Shown here: in pieces, positions 1 through 14,247 of the stretch
Position numbering within the stretch: position 1 is the stretch's first letter
How the letters are laid out: each line of letters opens with the position of its first letter
Assembly (NCBI GenBank): GCA_977017575.1
Contig: CDRNVI010000149.1
Coordinates: 372,001 to 436,000, forward strand
Source: Paramoeba atlantica
Lineage: Eukaryota; Discosea
Direction of reading: 5' to 3'
Length of the DNA stretch: 64,000 nucleotides
The notes under the pieces: generated by a model
What the model saw: the letters and a program-made list of their open reading frames with translations, nothing else
The model's database searches: none
Told to the model about the DNA's origin: nothing
Translations under genes and position numbers: made by a program

Positions 1-186
1 CTTTTTCTTTTCAATAACTTATTTTGAAAAAGTGAAAATGTGTTTAAACTTTTTAAAATGTATTTTAACATTTTTATTGTTATTTAAACTTTTTTTTGAT
101 ATTTTTATTTGTATCAAAAAATGTTCAAAATTCATTCATTTGATAAAAATTAAAATGAAAATAAAACAAAACAAAAATAAAAAAAC
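1..186 (+). other. ITS1, 3' part
   Basis: Internal transcribed spacer 1, cut by the window start. It is very AT-rich and matches the ITS1 of the next unit (59,774-59,959) with only small indels. It runs into the conserved 5.8S start. Removed during pre-rRNA processing; no coding content. Confidence 0.93.
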
Positions 187-344
187 AACTTTTAACAATG
201 GATATCTTGGTTCTCGTAACGATGAAGAACGCAGCAAAATGCGATACGTAATGTGAATTGCAGAACTCAGTGAATCATCGAATCTTTGAACGCATATTGC
301 ACTTTTAGGTTTCATCCTAAGAGTATATTTATTTGAGTGTCATT
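187..344 (+). rRNA. 5.8S ribosomal RNA
   Basis: 5.8S rRNA of the large ribosomal subunit. The conserved core (GATGAAGAACGCAGC, then GTGAATCATCGAATCTTTGA) is present, and the end carries TTTGAGTGTCAT, typical of fungi. About 158 nt, the usual size. The second copy in this window is 59,773 bp downstream, which sets the length of the rDNA unit. Ends are placed by family convention and may be off by a few bases. Confidence 0.97.
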
Positions 345-658
345 TTATTCTTTATCTTTTTTAAAATTTATTTTTTACAAAAAAGAGATTTTATTGAGAA
401 ACTATTTTCTATCTTTTCTTCATTGAAAATAAAATACTTTCTTAAAAATAATACTAAATCTTGAAAAAGTAAAAAGATACTAAAAAAAGAAAAAAAATTA
501 ATCGAATTTTAAATTCAATTCTATTTTTTTTTTGAAAAAATAGTAAAAAATAATAAATATCTTTATTTGTTATTTTTCTTTTTTTCAAAATTGAAATAAA
601 ATGTGTTTTCAAATTCAGTTTTTTTAATTCTCTTTAGTATTCTTTCTTTTTTGATTGA
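345..658 (+). other. ITS2
   Basis: Internal transcribed spacer 2 between 5.8S and 28S, about 314 bp, extremely AT-rich with A- and T-runs. It differs from the second copy (60,118-60,434) by scattered substitutions and homopolymer indels. Confidence 0.93.
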
Positions 659-4700
<4,042 letters not shown>

Positions 4701-4942
4701 TTAATTAAAAAATAATACTATTTTTTATTATTTTTTCTTTTTTACTTATTTTTAACTTGAGGTAATAGATATATTTACTTCCCTCTCCCTCCCTCATCCC
4801 CTCTCTTCTTCCCCTCTCATTTTTTTCGTTCAATAAATTTTACTTGAGGGTTGAGTATAACCGACTATCTTTATTTGTTGTTTTTCTATATTTGTATTTT
4901 CTCTTTCTTTTTCCTTTTTTGGTCTTTTTTTTCACCTGTTGC
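4701..4942 (+). other. Start of the intergenic spacer (3' ETS side)
   Basis: AT-rich and then pyrimidine-rich sequence after the 28S 3' end. The part 4,813-4,930 recurs at 7,467-7,586 and is annotated separately. A Pol I terminator is expected in this area, but I cannot recognise a specific terminator motif. Confidence 0.6.
4813..4930 (+). repeat. Left copy of a ~118-bp direct duplication flanking the LINE pair
   Basis: This stretch contains TTCGTTCAATAAATTTTACT and CGACTATCTTTATTTGTTG. It matches 7,467-7,586 with roughly eight differences. The two copies bracket about 2.5 kb holding two LINE 3' ends, as expected for a long target-site duplication or for a spacer duplication into which the LINEs inserted. 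Confidence 0.85.
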
Positions 4943-5043
4943 CAAAAGTTTGGTTAAAGAAAAAGAGACAAAAGTTTGGTTAAAGAAAAAGAGCAAAAGT
5001 TTGGTTAAAGAAAAAGAGCAAAAGTTTGGTTAAAGAAAAAGAG
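4943..5043 (+). repeat. Short tandem repeat, four units of ~25 bp
   Basis: Four head-to-tail units, each starting CAAAAGTTTGGTTAAAG and ending in a purine-rich tail. They sit directly upstream of the LINE reading frame, inside the duplicated flanks. Confidence 0.9.
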
Positions 5044-6455
5044 AGTCTACAATACTGCAACTCCTCCTCAATTAATTCCACTTGCACAAATTGGAGCCAA
5101 AAGACTACAAAAGCATATGACTGATGAACTTATTGCTAAAAGTCAACAAGGTAGTGGATCAGCTGGGTTGATTCACTACAATAAATGGAATATGCTGTCC
5201 AGTCGTGAATGGTACAAAAACTGCATTTCTCAACCTGAAATCTCACTGGGTGCTGTTTGCTTAGTTAGACTGAGAATAGGTTGCTACTGGACAGCTAAAA
5301 GATTGGCTGATTGTAGGCTTATTGAAGAGAGGTTTAAAACAACAACTTGTCCAATGTGCAACAATAGTACTGGAAAGGTTGAAACTCCATATCATATGAT
5401 ATTTGAGTGCTCAAGATGGAATGAATATCGAAATGATATTCAAGGGCTTCTCTCTAAAGTTAAACAAGAAGCTTGACGCTGGATTCGAGTTGAGCGCACT
5501 AAAAGGAGAGAATTGGGTCATTCTGAGGAAAGGATTGATCAAGACTTAAAAATTCTTGATCCTTTTACTTCTCTGTGCATTGGTGGCACAATTGATGGAA
5601 AACTTGTGAGATGGTGGAAGAACTCTCTCCCCAAAAAGAGAGGGGAGCAAGCCTCCTCTAGATCTAGAGGTGGGAGAGGAGCAGGTTCTTCATCTTCTTC
5701 CCATCAAAGAGGAACAAGAAGAAGATCAACAAATAATAGTGATGGTATGGTTGGAAATGATTCTTCTTCTTCTGCCTCAAACACCACAAGAATTCAAGAT
5801 CATCAAGATAGTAGTCCTGATACAAGGAACACTGCCTCTCCAAGAAGAAGAGGTAATGCGATTCTTGGACTGATCCAATTTCTTGGAAAAGTTCATACTG
5901 GGAGAGCACGTGTGCTTTCTCAACTGCGAGGTCATAACAACACCGAGGGCCAAAGCCAGCAATGGTATGGCGGGGCGGGTACTGCCCAAGCACACTCTTC
6001 TCAATCTGAAGATCTCCAAGATCCAGGATAAAGAAGAGGCTGGGCCACCTTCAGTTCCTGCTTTTTCTATTAAGCTTTGGCTGCACAATGTGAGATAGTA
6101 ACTTGGAATCAAAGAAAAGCACCTTTTTAAGCTTGGCATTCTCTCCTCAGGAAGGAATCCAAATAAAGTTTAAAAAGGAAGACAAAAGGAGGATTTTTTA
6201 GTGGGTGAGAGTCCCACACTACCCTGAGTGGAGGCTTGTGGCAAAGTGGTGCAAAACTTGGGGTGCCTACCCAGCTAACAGTCTTCTGGGAATATTTTAA
6301 CATAAATTTGTGTTGAAAAGGTTCTTGGGGAATGGATGACGCTCTTTACTGAGTTGAGAAAAACTGTTAGGGCTACATTAGAATAGTCAATCGGTAAAAA
6401 AGATTCTGGTAAGGTTTTTTCCTTCTTTGTGAACTGATAAAGTCCCAGCAGTCAC

Positions 6456-6487
<32 letters not shown>
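5044..6487 (+). mobile_element. 5'-truncated LINE (non-LTR retrotransposon) with poly(A) tail
   Basis: The 3' portion of a LINE: the C-terminal part of the reverse transcriptase ORF, a 3' UTR, and an A-run at about 6,459-6,487. The 3' UTR is homologous to that of a second, shorter copy ending at 7,466 (shared TGGTATGGCGGGGC near 5,965 and 7,145; shared CAGTCACC before each A-run). The catalytic RT domain is absent, consistent with 5' truncation during target-primed reverse transcription. Confidence 0.8.
5117..6031 (+). pseudogene. LINE ORF2 C-terminal fragment with CCHC zinc finger, one in-frame stop
   Basis: The reading frame continues through an in-frame TGA at 5,474-5,476, about 305 codons in all. 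Residues about 75-100 carry a C-x2-C ... H-x4-C finger (CPMCNNS ... HMIFEC), typical of the region after the RT domain in many LINEs. The preceding segment, with VRLRIGCYWTAKRLADCRL, also fits that position. The C-terminus becomes rich in Ser, Arg and Gly. No RT catalytic motif is present, so it is a dead fragment. The LINE clade cannot be assigned from this part alone, and it is not obviously the same family as the element at 31.7-33.9 kb. Confidence 0.7.
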
Positions 6488-6490
<3 letters not shown>

Positions 6491-7124
6491 AAAATGACTC
6501 CTGATAATTTAAGAGGCAACCATAAAGAGAAATCTTTACCCTTTATTTTGTAAGAAGTTTATTAGTTATTCTTCTCAGTGTAATTCCAAAGTTGATTTGT
6601 TGGATATTTCAAAACTGTTTTATTTCATCAGAAAAGAATGGAAATCAATGAATAAAACAAATATTTTAGATCTTTAAAGAATTCATATTGTCTTATTAGA
6701 CTGGTCTTTATTTTCTTTCAATAAATAAAGGATTGATTTTTTTTATTAAATGAAAGACATCTTTTTCTGCATCCCTTTATACTCCTTTTCAAAATATTAT
6801 TAAAGGTTTTCACTAAAAAGATAAATTCTTCCTTTCAAAAAGAACATTCAACCAAAAAGGAATAATGAGCAATAAACTCTGATAAAGATGTGTGCTATGT
6901 AAAGATTTGGCGAGTTGAGAAAACCTCCCTCTAAATTCTAGGTGGAGGTTTTTCCTCTTTATGATCATTAAGAATAAGCAATTGTGACAAAAGATCTACC
7001 CTCTTTTATTATTCTTCACAATGATGAAAAGAGTAAAATGTAAGATGAAGAAGGTGTTTTAACTAAGATTTAAATCATCTTTGTGCCTATGAGGGGATTT
7101 CTTATGGGAGTATATTTATTTCAG
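6488..7124 (+). other. AT-rich spacer between two LINE 3' ends
   Basis: AT-rich sequence with no ORF worth calling and no RNA gene found. It may be older spacer or the body of a deleted element. Confidence 0.5.
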
Positions 7125-7437
7125 GTGGGCCGAAGCCAGAAATGGTATGGCGGGGCAGGTACTGCCCAAGCACACCTTTTTAGATGGGGTAATGGAGTCT
7201 AAAAAGGGTTATCTACTTGGAGATAAAGTGAGTTTTTTAGTGGGTGAAACTCCCACACTACCCTCTTGCAATTTTAAAGCTGGTTTTCTACTCTCAGAGG
7301 GAAAATTGGTGGCAAAGGGTGCCCACCTGGCCAATCGAGACTGCTTAGTGGGTTAGTACTAAGCCTATTGGATCTGAATAATAGATAATTGAAAAATTCC
7401 AGTAAGGTTTTTCTCACAAAAGTGGATAACAGTCACC

Positions 7438-7466
<29 letters not shown>
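7125..7466 (+). mobile_element. Second LINE 3' UTR fragment with poly(A) tail
   Basis: Homologous to 5,950-6,487: both share the TATGGCGGGGC...TACTGCCCAAGCACAC segment, a TTTTTTAGTGGGTGA stretch, CCCACACTACCCT, and CAGTCACC before the A-run (7,439-7,466). Only the 3' UTR remains. The right copy of the 118-bp duplication follows directly. Confidence 0.8.
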
Positions 7467-7469
<3 letters not shown>

Positions 7470-7586
7470 CTCATTTTTTTCGTTCAATAAATTTTACTTG
7501 AGGGTTGATTATATCCGACTATCTTTATTTGTTGTTTTTCTATATTTGTATTCTCTCCCTTTTTTCTTTTTTGGTTATTTTTTCAT
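7467..7586 (+). repeat. Right copy of the ~118-bp direct duplication
   Basis: Matches 4,813-4,930. It begins at the first base after the LINE poly(A) run, which is where a target-site duplication would sit. Confidence 0.85.
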
Positions 7587-8155
7587 CTTTTTTGATGAGA
7601 TGCGCTGCGCGTCACATTGGGGCAGAAAAGTACACAAGTGTTTTTACTTTCATCCAGTCTGATTTTTTCTTTTCAAAATGGAGAGTCAACAAATTGTGTC
7701 AAGATCATTTTTTTGTTCCTCTTTCTCTTCTCTCCCTCTTCTTCTCCTGTTTCTCTTCTCTTTCTCTCTCTCTTTTTAATTTTTCCTCTTCATTGTTCCA
7801 AAAGATTTTCATTGTTTGATGGCATTTTTTTCTTTCTTCTTTTCTTTTTCTTTACTTTTACTTTTCCCTTCTCCAGGTCAGTTGGGTGCATCATGCAAAA
7901 GATCGGACTGGAACTGAATGGATCAAGCAAATTACATCTCACCAAAAGAGGTGTAATGAAACTTTACCCATTTTTTATTTAACCTTTTCTCTATTCTTTA
8001 CTCAAAAAGGGGAAGACTTATAATTAAAATAGGAGAAGTGAATACAATCCTCCTTGAGTTAATATCACAATCTAATATACTCCCCCCAAACATAAGGTTA
8101 AGTGATGAAGGTCACTGATGTTTTCGGCTTATTTTTTTCTATTTTTGTAATGTTT
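7587..8155 (+). other. Pyrimidine-rich spacer upstream of tRNA-Thr
   Basis: Mostly T/C-rich low-complexity sequence (7,700-7,880), then AT-rich sequence. No convincing gene; the overlapping Phe/Ser/Leu-rich ORFs are translations of the pyrimidine tract. Confidence 0.6.
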
Positions 8156-8226
8156 GGCTCTGTAGCTTAGTGGTAAAGCGCCAGTCTTGTAAACTGGAGA
8201 TCGAGGGTTCAATCCCCTCCAGGGCC
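8156..8226 (+). tRNA. tRNA-Thr (TGT)
   Basis: Full cloverleaf of 71 nt. The 7-bp acceptor stem has one G-T pair, and D-arm TAGCTTAGTGGTAAAGC is present. Anticodon stem CCAGT/ACTGG has loop CTTGTAA, giving anticodon TGT. T-arm loop is TTCAATC. A run of nine T residues follows directly, a typical Pol III terminator. No intron. Confidence 0.93.
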
Positions 8227-8895
8227 TTTTTTTTTTTCACTCTTGTTTTTCTTTTTGTGAAAATGGGTTGTCATTACAAAACATCTGTACAAGTGTGAGG
8301 ATCAAAAAAAAGACTTCCTCCCTGTGTTTTCTTCCTCATCATCCTCTTCCTCATCATTGCCTTCATCATTTCAGCCTCCACAGCTCAGAGGAGGAAAATT
8401 GAAGGTCAAAAACAAGAGAGGCTCTCTGTTTTCCAACACCAAAACCTGGAAAAGTGAAGGAAGAATGGTTCAAGATGTCAAAACAGTGTGAAGGATGTGA
8501 TTGCACTTCTTTTGCTGATTGGACCAAGTAACAATATTCTAAAAAATCATGAATCACAATCATGTGTTTGATTTTGCAACAAAACTCAAAAGGTGGGTTG
8601 GGTTAAATGGAATGAAACAGGCCAAAAACACAAAAAAATGCACACAAAACTTGATGAATTCAAGAAAGGTCACCCTGGATTTACCTCTTCTGCAAACCCC
8701 AAAGCAACTTCAATGTCCAGATATAGCAGAACTTGACTCTCTCTCAGGGGCTCTGTTTTAAGAGTTCAGTTCTTCATCCCTTTCTTCACATGCTCTTTGA
8801 GTTCTTTCACACAGATTTCATTGGTCTGAAGTGTTTTTGAGAATGCTGTTGATTTTGGCTAAGCTCCCATGCAGTTGTGACCACTGCTTCATCCT
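8227..8895 (+). other. Unassigned spacer
   Basis: Mixed-composition sequence with only short overlapping ORFs of 65-70 codons on both strands and no recognisable domain. Nothing further can be supported. Confidence 0.5.
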
Positions 8896-8985
8896 GTGGT
8901 TGTCAAAAAAAAAAAGAGCATTCAAATAAAAATCAAATTAAAAAACTTGGTTTGGAAGGGTGTGTTTGCCTCAATGTTCTTTTCA
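8896..8985 (+). repeat. Dispersed repeat, copy 1 of 2
   Basis: A stretch of about 85 bp (AGAGCATTCAAATAAAAATC, then TTGGTTTGGAAGGGTGTGTT) recurs at 10,822-10,905 with a few differences and in the same orientation. The copies diverge immediately after the shared TTTGCCTCA. Confidence 0.85.
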
Positions 8986-9383
8986 GAATCTCCTCCTTCT
9001 TTATTTTTTCATCTTTTTTTGAAATGGAACAAAATAGCTCAGTTCATCAAATTGAGTTCATTTTCAGTTTCATGTTGGCCAGGATCGATTCGGAAAGGAG
9101 CAGTGCTTTATTTCAAGAGCACATTTCCAAAACTGTACCCTTGTTTGGGAGGTTGGAATGTGTTCCCCCGCAAGTGAGCCTTTCTTTTTTTCTTTTTTTT
9201 TCCTTTTTTGAACTGTGACTCAAGATCAGTGTTTTTGCTTTTTCTTCTTTGAACACATCCATAAAAACTGTCCAATTTTTGAAAAGCATTCATTTTTTTT
9301 TTTTTGAAAATCTATTTATTCAGAAAAAACAAAGGAAAAGAAAAAGGGAAGAGGAAAGCAATGTGCTTGTGCCTCCAAAAGCT

Positions 9384-9962
9384 TCATCCCACACTTTCGT
9401 GAGATGAGACTGGATGTGTAGGAGTAGGAGGGTGGGTGTGCTGAAGTAATGGGAAATTAGTTGGAGGTTCTGAGAGATTGAGGATAGGGTTTGGAGTTGG
9501 GTTGTGACTCAAAAGTTGTGGGTGTTCAGTGGTTAATCTGCTTTGAATTGTCCACATGTTCCGTGCCACTGCTTTTATGAGAGAGGCAGATATGCCTCTG
9601 GAGGTCAACCTCTGGAATGTCTGGAGGGGCTGGTCATCAAGGATCTTGCCATTCTCAAGAGCAACTGAAGCAAGGGTTTTGAGGAAGACTGCAACATCTG
9701 GGGATAGGGCACCACCAGAAGAGCTGGAGGCAGGTAAGAAGTGAACAGTGCCTTGAAGGTTGGACAAGGTGATGGTTTTAAAGGTCTGTTCTTCTTCAGG
9801 GGTGCTTGTTTCTTGGCCTGCTTCAAGCATTGCTGGGGAGAAAGAGGTTGATATGTATTCTTTGTATTTTGCCAGTCTTCCAGAGTGGGCACAAGCAAGA
9901 GGGTGGCAGGCTGGGTCACACTTAACTTCCTGGTTGGTGATGCTTCTGAAAGGTTGATTCAC
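9384..9962 (-). CDS. Hypothetical protein, 192 codons, not recognised
   Basis: The longest non-low-complexity frame between 8.2 and 12 kb. It lacks an ATG at its 5' end: the frame opens with a GTG after a TGA, and the first ATG is about 44 codons in. The middle is rich in Ser, Glu and Gln with short predicted helices; the C-terminal 50 residues are Pro/Thr/His-rich (repeated P-T-P and N-P-T). I see no catalytic motif. It could be the 3' part of a Gag-like or ORF1-like gene of a mobile element, as surrounding spacer is TE-derived, but that is only a guess from context. Confidence 0.35.
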   Translation of the reverse strand: MNQPFRSITNQEVKCDPACHPLACAHSGRLAKYKEYISTSFSPAMLEAGQETSTPEEEQTFKTITLSNLQGTVHFLPASSSSGGALSPDVAVFLKTLASVALENGKILDDQPLQTFQRLTSRGISASLIKAVARNMWTIQSRLTTEHPQLLSHNPTPNPILNLSEPPTNFPLLQHTHPPTPTHPVSSHESVG

Positions 9963-10821
9963 ATGTGCAGAGGAAAAAGTTTTTTTTTTGTTGAATTTTT
10001 TTTTTCAAAGAAAAGGAGCTCTTGCAAATTTTGTCAAGAAATCATTTTCTTTTTTCTTTTGTGAGACAAAATTGAGGAATGAAATCCTTCAACCAACTCC
10101 TTTCTTCTTCTTCTCCTCTTCTCTGAAGGGAGTTGATGAACTTGTTCAACAACAACAACACAACACCACTTCCAAAACACTGCAAAAAACAGCATGTTTT
10201 TTGAGGCCCTGTTGTGGTCTCTTTTTTTTTTTTTTTTGTGTTCATTTGTTTGGCAGTGTTGTGTTGCTTGCTGCTGTGAGATAAAGTTCTCACTCTTGTG
10301 AAAGGAGACAATTTTGTTGGAACTTTCTTTTTTGACCAATTGATAGGTTTTGTTTCATTCTTTAATTCATGTCAAACAAAAAAAGTCTTTTTTTTTTTTT
10401 GAACTAGTTTTTGATGAAGAGGTGGTTGACAAATTTATCACAAGTGATGTTTGTTTCTCGCTTTTTCTTGTTCAGAGAGAAGATGGCCAGTGTTTTGTGT
10501 TGATTTTTCGATTCTCCAAAGTCTAATATATGTCTGAGCAGTTTGTTGGAGAATTGTCAGTAAGTTTTCATGGCCAAACAAAAGGACAAACAAAGTTATA
10601 ACAAAACTTGGAGGTTAGGCTTTTTGGGGAGAGTACAAGGGCCAAGTAATAATTTGAATTCTCTTTGATTCTCATTTTTTTTCCCAAAAAATGCTCTCAA
10701 AAAGTTGCTTACAACACCTTAAAAGCACTGGATCGTAGCAAAAAAAATAGGCCCAAACTTTGTGTCTTAAACCCGAGATTTTTCATGAAATTGGAGGCAG
10801 TGAATCTTCCAATGTGGTTTG
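9963..10821 (+). other. Unassigned spacer, T-rich
   Basis: T-rich sequence with several homopolymer runs and no supported gene. ORFs of about 90-100 codons here are rich in Lys or Phe and come from those runs. Confidence 0.5.
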
Positions 10822-10905
10822 TTCAAAAAAAAGAGCATTCAAATAAAAATCAAATTAAAAACCTTGGTTTGGAAGGGTGTGTTTGCCTCACTGTTTCTGT
10901 GCAAT
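10822..10905 (+). repeat. Dispersed repeat, copy 2 of 2
   Basis: Homologous to 8,896-8,985, same orientation. It lies immediately upstream of the long CT tract. Confidence 0.85.
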
Positions 10906-10919
10906 CAACACCTCTTTGG

Positions 10920-11545
10920 GTTCTTTCTTTTTTCCTTTCTTTCATTTTTTTTTCAATTTCAAACTCCTTTCTCTTTTCTCTCTCTTTTCTTTCTCTTTCT
11001 CTTTCTTCTTCTCTCTCTTCTCTCTCTTTTCTTTCTTTTCTCTCTTCTCTCTCTTCTCTCTTTTCTCTCTTCTCTCTCTTCTTTCTCTCTCTTCTTTCTC
11101 TTCTCTCTTTTCTCTCTCTTTTCTTTCTTTTCTCTCTTTTCTCTCTTCTCTCTCTTCTTTCTCTTCTCTCTTTTCTCTCTTCTCTCTCTTTTCTCTCTTC
11201 TCTCTCTTCTTTCTCTCTCTTCTTTCTCTTCTTTCTCTTCTCTCTCTTTTCTTTCTTTTCTTTCTTCTCTCTCTTCTCTCTCTTCTCTCTCTCTTCTTTC
11301 TCTTCTCTCTTTTCTCTCTCTTTTCTTTCTCTCTTTCTCTTTCTTCTTTCTCTTCTCTCTCTTCTCTCTCTCTTCTCTCTTCTTTCTCTTCTTTCTCTTC
11401 TCTCTTTTCTCTCTTCTCTCTCTTCTTTCTCTCTCTTTTCTTCTCTTTTTTTTTCCTCTCTTGTTCAAGTATCTCTTTTGATTTCAAAACCTCTTTCTTT
11501 TCTCTCCTTTTTCTTTTTCTCTTTTTCCTTTTTCTCTCTTTAAAG
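10920..11545 (+). repeat. Long polypyrimidine tract (CT-rich), ~620 bp
   Basis: Almost pure C/T on the + strand, built from irregular TTCTCTC and TTTCTCTC units. All six long ORFs over it (Ser/Leu/Phe-rich on +, Lys/Arg/Glu-rich on -) are translation artefacts. Such tracts can form triplex or R-loop structures; no gene is present. Confidence 0.95.
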
Positions 11546-11864
11546 AGGCTTTTTTTACCGTTTTTCATTTCAAACCCCCAGAGAAAAGAGGGGCCAATCC
11601 AATGAACTTGATAAATTGAAGAATCATATGTTTCCTTTCACCTTTCAGTGAAAGGAAACAGCTTGATTCACAGAGTTTGTTGTTTGCTCTTGAATGAGGT
11701 CTGTCAGAATCTATGATCAAATAACCTCTTTTTAGGTTTGGAAATGAGATCCATAAAGATCAGTGACACTCAGACTACACTCAACTATTATGATCTGTTT
11801 CTCTTTTTTTTTCTTGTTTTTTCTTGTTTTTTGCTCTGTTGTGGGTGGTGTTGTGGTGGTTTCC

Positions 11865-11990
11865 ATGGAATTAAATGGAATTACATGGAATTATATGGAA
11901 TTAAAGGTTTTTCAGAACATTCATTCCATGTTATTCCAAAGAAAACTTCTTTGAGATAACATGGAATAAAATGGAATTCCATGGAAAAAA
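11865..11990 (+). repeat. Tandem ATGGAATT repeat cluster
   Basis: About eight partly degenerate units of a 10-11 bp motif (ATGGAATTA with variable spacers). Two blocks, 11,866-11,903 and 11,957-11,985, are separated by unrelated sequence. Not telomeric and not coding. Confidence 0.8.
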
Positions 11991-12173
11991 AAATGGAGGA
12001 ACATGAAAAAAAAATCTGAATCTTTTCAGATATTTGTGAGTTTGTATTGCTTGTATCTTAGCCATCAGGGTTCTCCATATTTGAATTTTTGCCCACCCAA
12101 ATATTGGACAAAGAAAAAGCACATGGCAAAGTTCCCTTTTATCCCACAACTAATGGGTTGAAATTGATTTTGT

Positions 12174-12591
12174 GTGATCTATCATTCTTATTGTTTTACT
12201 GACAAAGAATTGTGTGAAATGGAGCCAGAAGTGCAAGAATTAATTCAAGCACTCTGGGATCCTGCAATCACTGCTGTTGTGCTGTTGTGGATGAAACTTG
12301 GTTCTAATGAAAAACTAGAAAAATCTGAGCCATGTATTTATTATGAGGAAAAAATGTCTTTGGAGGGCTACTATTGTTTATTTTCACAGAACCAGACCTG
12401 GGCTTTCTCTTCTGGACTATTTCTGTGGGGATTTGAAAAAGGATACTGATTCTTCTTCTTGTTACAAGAAAGTTGAAGGAAAAGTGGTTGCTCACAAGGA
12501 AGTGCCTTTTGTTGTGGATTCCATCCAAGTAACACACGGGGGTGAGCTCAAGCTGCACTTGCAATCGTGGCATTTTTTGGGGTTGAAGTGA
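12174..12591 (+). pseudogene. piggyBac-like transposase fragment
   Basis: Two overlapping frames (12,174-12,449 and 12,343-12,591) together give a broken piece of a DDE transposase. It resembles the better preserved copy at 15.5-17.4 kb: a DPAITAVV segment where the first Asp motif would lie, then CIYY (compare LVYI), a GLSLLDYF segment (compare GLPYILDF), and PFVVDS at the place of the second Asp motif. A frameshift near 12,350-12,400 separates the halves. Family assignment rests on matching blocks between two decayed copies, so it is moderate at best. Confidence 0.4.
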
Positions 12592-13049
12592 CTTCAGATA
12601 TTACTTTTGAGCCTTCAAAAAAAAATCTGACATCATATCCACATGTTCACTCTTGTGGTCTCTTTTGATTTGTTTGTCTTTTGGTTGAATGAGGATGGTG
12701 AAGGTTGAAGAAATGGAACAAAAAAGAAAAGGAAAAAGGTAAAAAAGTGTGTATTTGTTATTCTTTTGATGATTGGATTGTTTAATTTGAAAGAAAAGGT
12801 TGTGTGTTGAAGTTGAAGATGATGATGTTGTGGAAGGAAAAAAAAGAACCTGTTTTGTTGATTGATCCAAACAGAAAGAGATTTCTTACTGTAAATTCAT
12901 TTGATGATAAAAAAAGTAGAAAGAGAAACAAATTCTTTTTTTTTTCTTCAAAAAACACCTCAAAACTCACTCTCAAACACTCTTTTCAACCTTTCTTTCA
13001 GTTCTGGAGAGGAAAAACAAAACAAAAACCAGTGGTGGCTTTGTTTTTC
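12592..13049 (+). other. Unassigned spacer
   Basis: A/T-rich mixed sequence. ORFs of 60-90 codons on both strands overlap each other and show no motif. Nothing supported. Confidence 0.5.
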
Positions 13050-13410
13050 AATGGTCGATTTTTTTTTGTTTTTTGACTGTTGAAATTTGTGATTAGACTT
13101 GTTCAATCTTTTCTTTCGACAGTTGATATTTTTGTTGTTTTTTCGACTGTTGAAATTATTTTTTCGACGGTTGATATCTTTGTTGTTTTTTTTTGACTGT
13201 TGAAGTTATTTTTTTGATGGTTGATGTTTTTCTTGGTTTTTTTTCGACGAAGATGACCAAGTTGAGGCTGTTTGTGAGCTGAGGTGGGCAATAACATCAA
13301 CTAACTTTCAGGGTGTTGAAACCTCTCCAGTGGTCTGATTCAAACCCACAAATCACCCCAATTGCAAGTGCAGCTTGGGCCCACCCCTGTGTGTGAATTG
13401 AAGAAATGAA
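13050..13410 (-). repeat. Dispersed inverted-family repeat with CGACTGTTGAAATT units, copy 1
   Basis: Contains five to six units of TTTTTTCGAC(T/G)GTTGA alternating strand motifs (13,065-13,250), then a 130-bp segment (TGAGCTGAGGTGGGCAATAA ... GGGCCCACCCCTGTGTGTG). Its reverse complement occurs at 37,975-38,275, and a short piece recurs at 12,529-12,572. Probably one end of an unidentified mobile element. Confidence 0.75.
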
Positions 13411-13928
13411 AAAAAAAGAAAAAAAAGATTGTTTTTTGAAGGAAAAGGTGGTTGTGTGGTGAAGTTGTAAATGAGGTTGTAGATGAAAAAAAGTACCTGC
13501 TTTGTCAATTCTCAACTGAAGGATTTCTAACACTAATGAATAAAAACCACATTTTTGAATTGATCTTTGGGATTTTCTTGTGTTCTAATCAATCCTGACA
13601 GATCAAGACCTCAGAAGAGCAAATTGTCTGAAATGGTTTGAAACCTTTCTTTTGAAAGAAGTTCTTGTTGATCTGTTGACTTTCATTTCCTTGCAATAAC
13701 ATGAGAACAACCTGATGTTTTGTCTTGCACAAAGATATGAGATTGTGGTAACATGGTGACAACCTGTGTGTTTATTGTCAACAAATCAGTCAGTAAATTC
13801 CCTGTATTGTATTGTGTTGTCTTCATGGATTCATTTGCTTCCAAGCAGTAACCAAAAAAAATAATAACTTTCTCTTTTCTCTTTTTTCCTCCCCAATCTT
13901 TTTTTGAATCACTTTCTTTTCAACAAAT
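13411..13928 (+). other. Unassigned spacer upstream of tRNA-Leu
   Basis: No supported gene. Moderately AT-rich unique-looking sequence running into the tRNA cluster at 13.9-14.8 kb. Confidence 0.5.
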
Positions 13929-14009
13929 GGCAATCTAGCGAAGCGGTCAAACGCGTTAGCTTAAGGCGCTAATCCTTCGGGTTCGTGGGTTCGAATCCCA
14001 CGGTTGTCA
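13929..14009 (+). tRNA. tRNA-Leu (AAG)
   Basis: Class II tRNA, 81 nt. Acceptor GGCAATC pairs with GGTTGTC (two wobble pairs). Anticodon stem TTAGC/GCTAA has loop TTAAGGC (anticodon AAG), followed by a variable arm TCCTTCGGGTTC and T-arm GTGGG TTCGAAT CCCAC. A long T-run follows. Its D-arm, variable arm and T-arm closely match the intron-bearing tRNA-Leu (CAA) at 42,812. Confidence 0.93.
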
Positions 14010-14101
14010 ATTTTTTTTTTTTTTTTTGTGAAACAAAGTTTCAAATGCAAGGCCTCAATTTTTTTTTTTGAATCTAAAAAATTGGTTCATTTTTCAGAAA
14101 T

Positions 14102-14174
14102 GCTCGTTTAGCTTAATTGGTAGAGCACCGTGCTTATCACACGTAGGTTACAGGTTCGAGTCCTGTAATGAGCA
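14102..14174 (+). tRNA. tRNA-Ile-like gene with anticodon TAT
   Basis: 73 nt. The body matches the two tRNA-Ile (AAT) genes at 23,744 and 39,268, including the upstream context AAAAAATTGGTTCATTTTTC. The anticodon loop reads CTTATCA, so the anticodon is TAT and position 37 is C rather than the expected purine. The acceptor stem is intact, and T-loop TTCGAGT differs from TTCGATC in its relatives. It is either a converted isoacceptor reading ATA or a decaying copy. A long T-run follows. Confidence 0.75.
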
Positions 14175-14247
14175 ATTTTCTCTTCTTTTTTTTTTTTTTT
14201 TTTGGTTTTGTCACTCTCATTTTTTTTTCTTTTTCTTTTTCTCAATT

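Noticed and set aside
4943..5043. Four regular units considered as a CRISPR array
   Set aside because: No spacers between the units; eukaryotic rDNA context; simple tandem repeat.
10942..11605. Overlapping ORFs of 169-292 codons on both strands (Ser/Leu/Phe-rich or Lys/Arg/Glu-rich)
   Set aside because: They translate a nearly pure C/T tract in every frame; no codon bias, no motif and no start context. Composition artefact.
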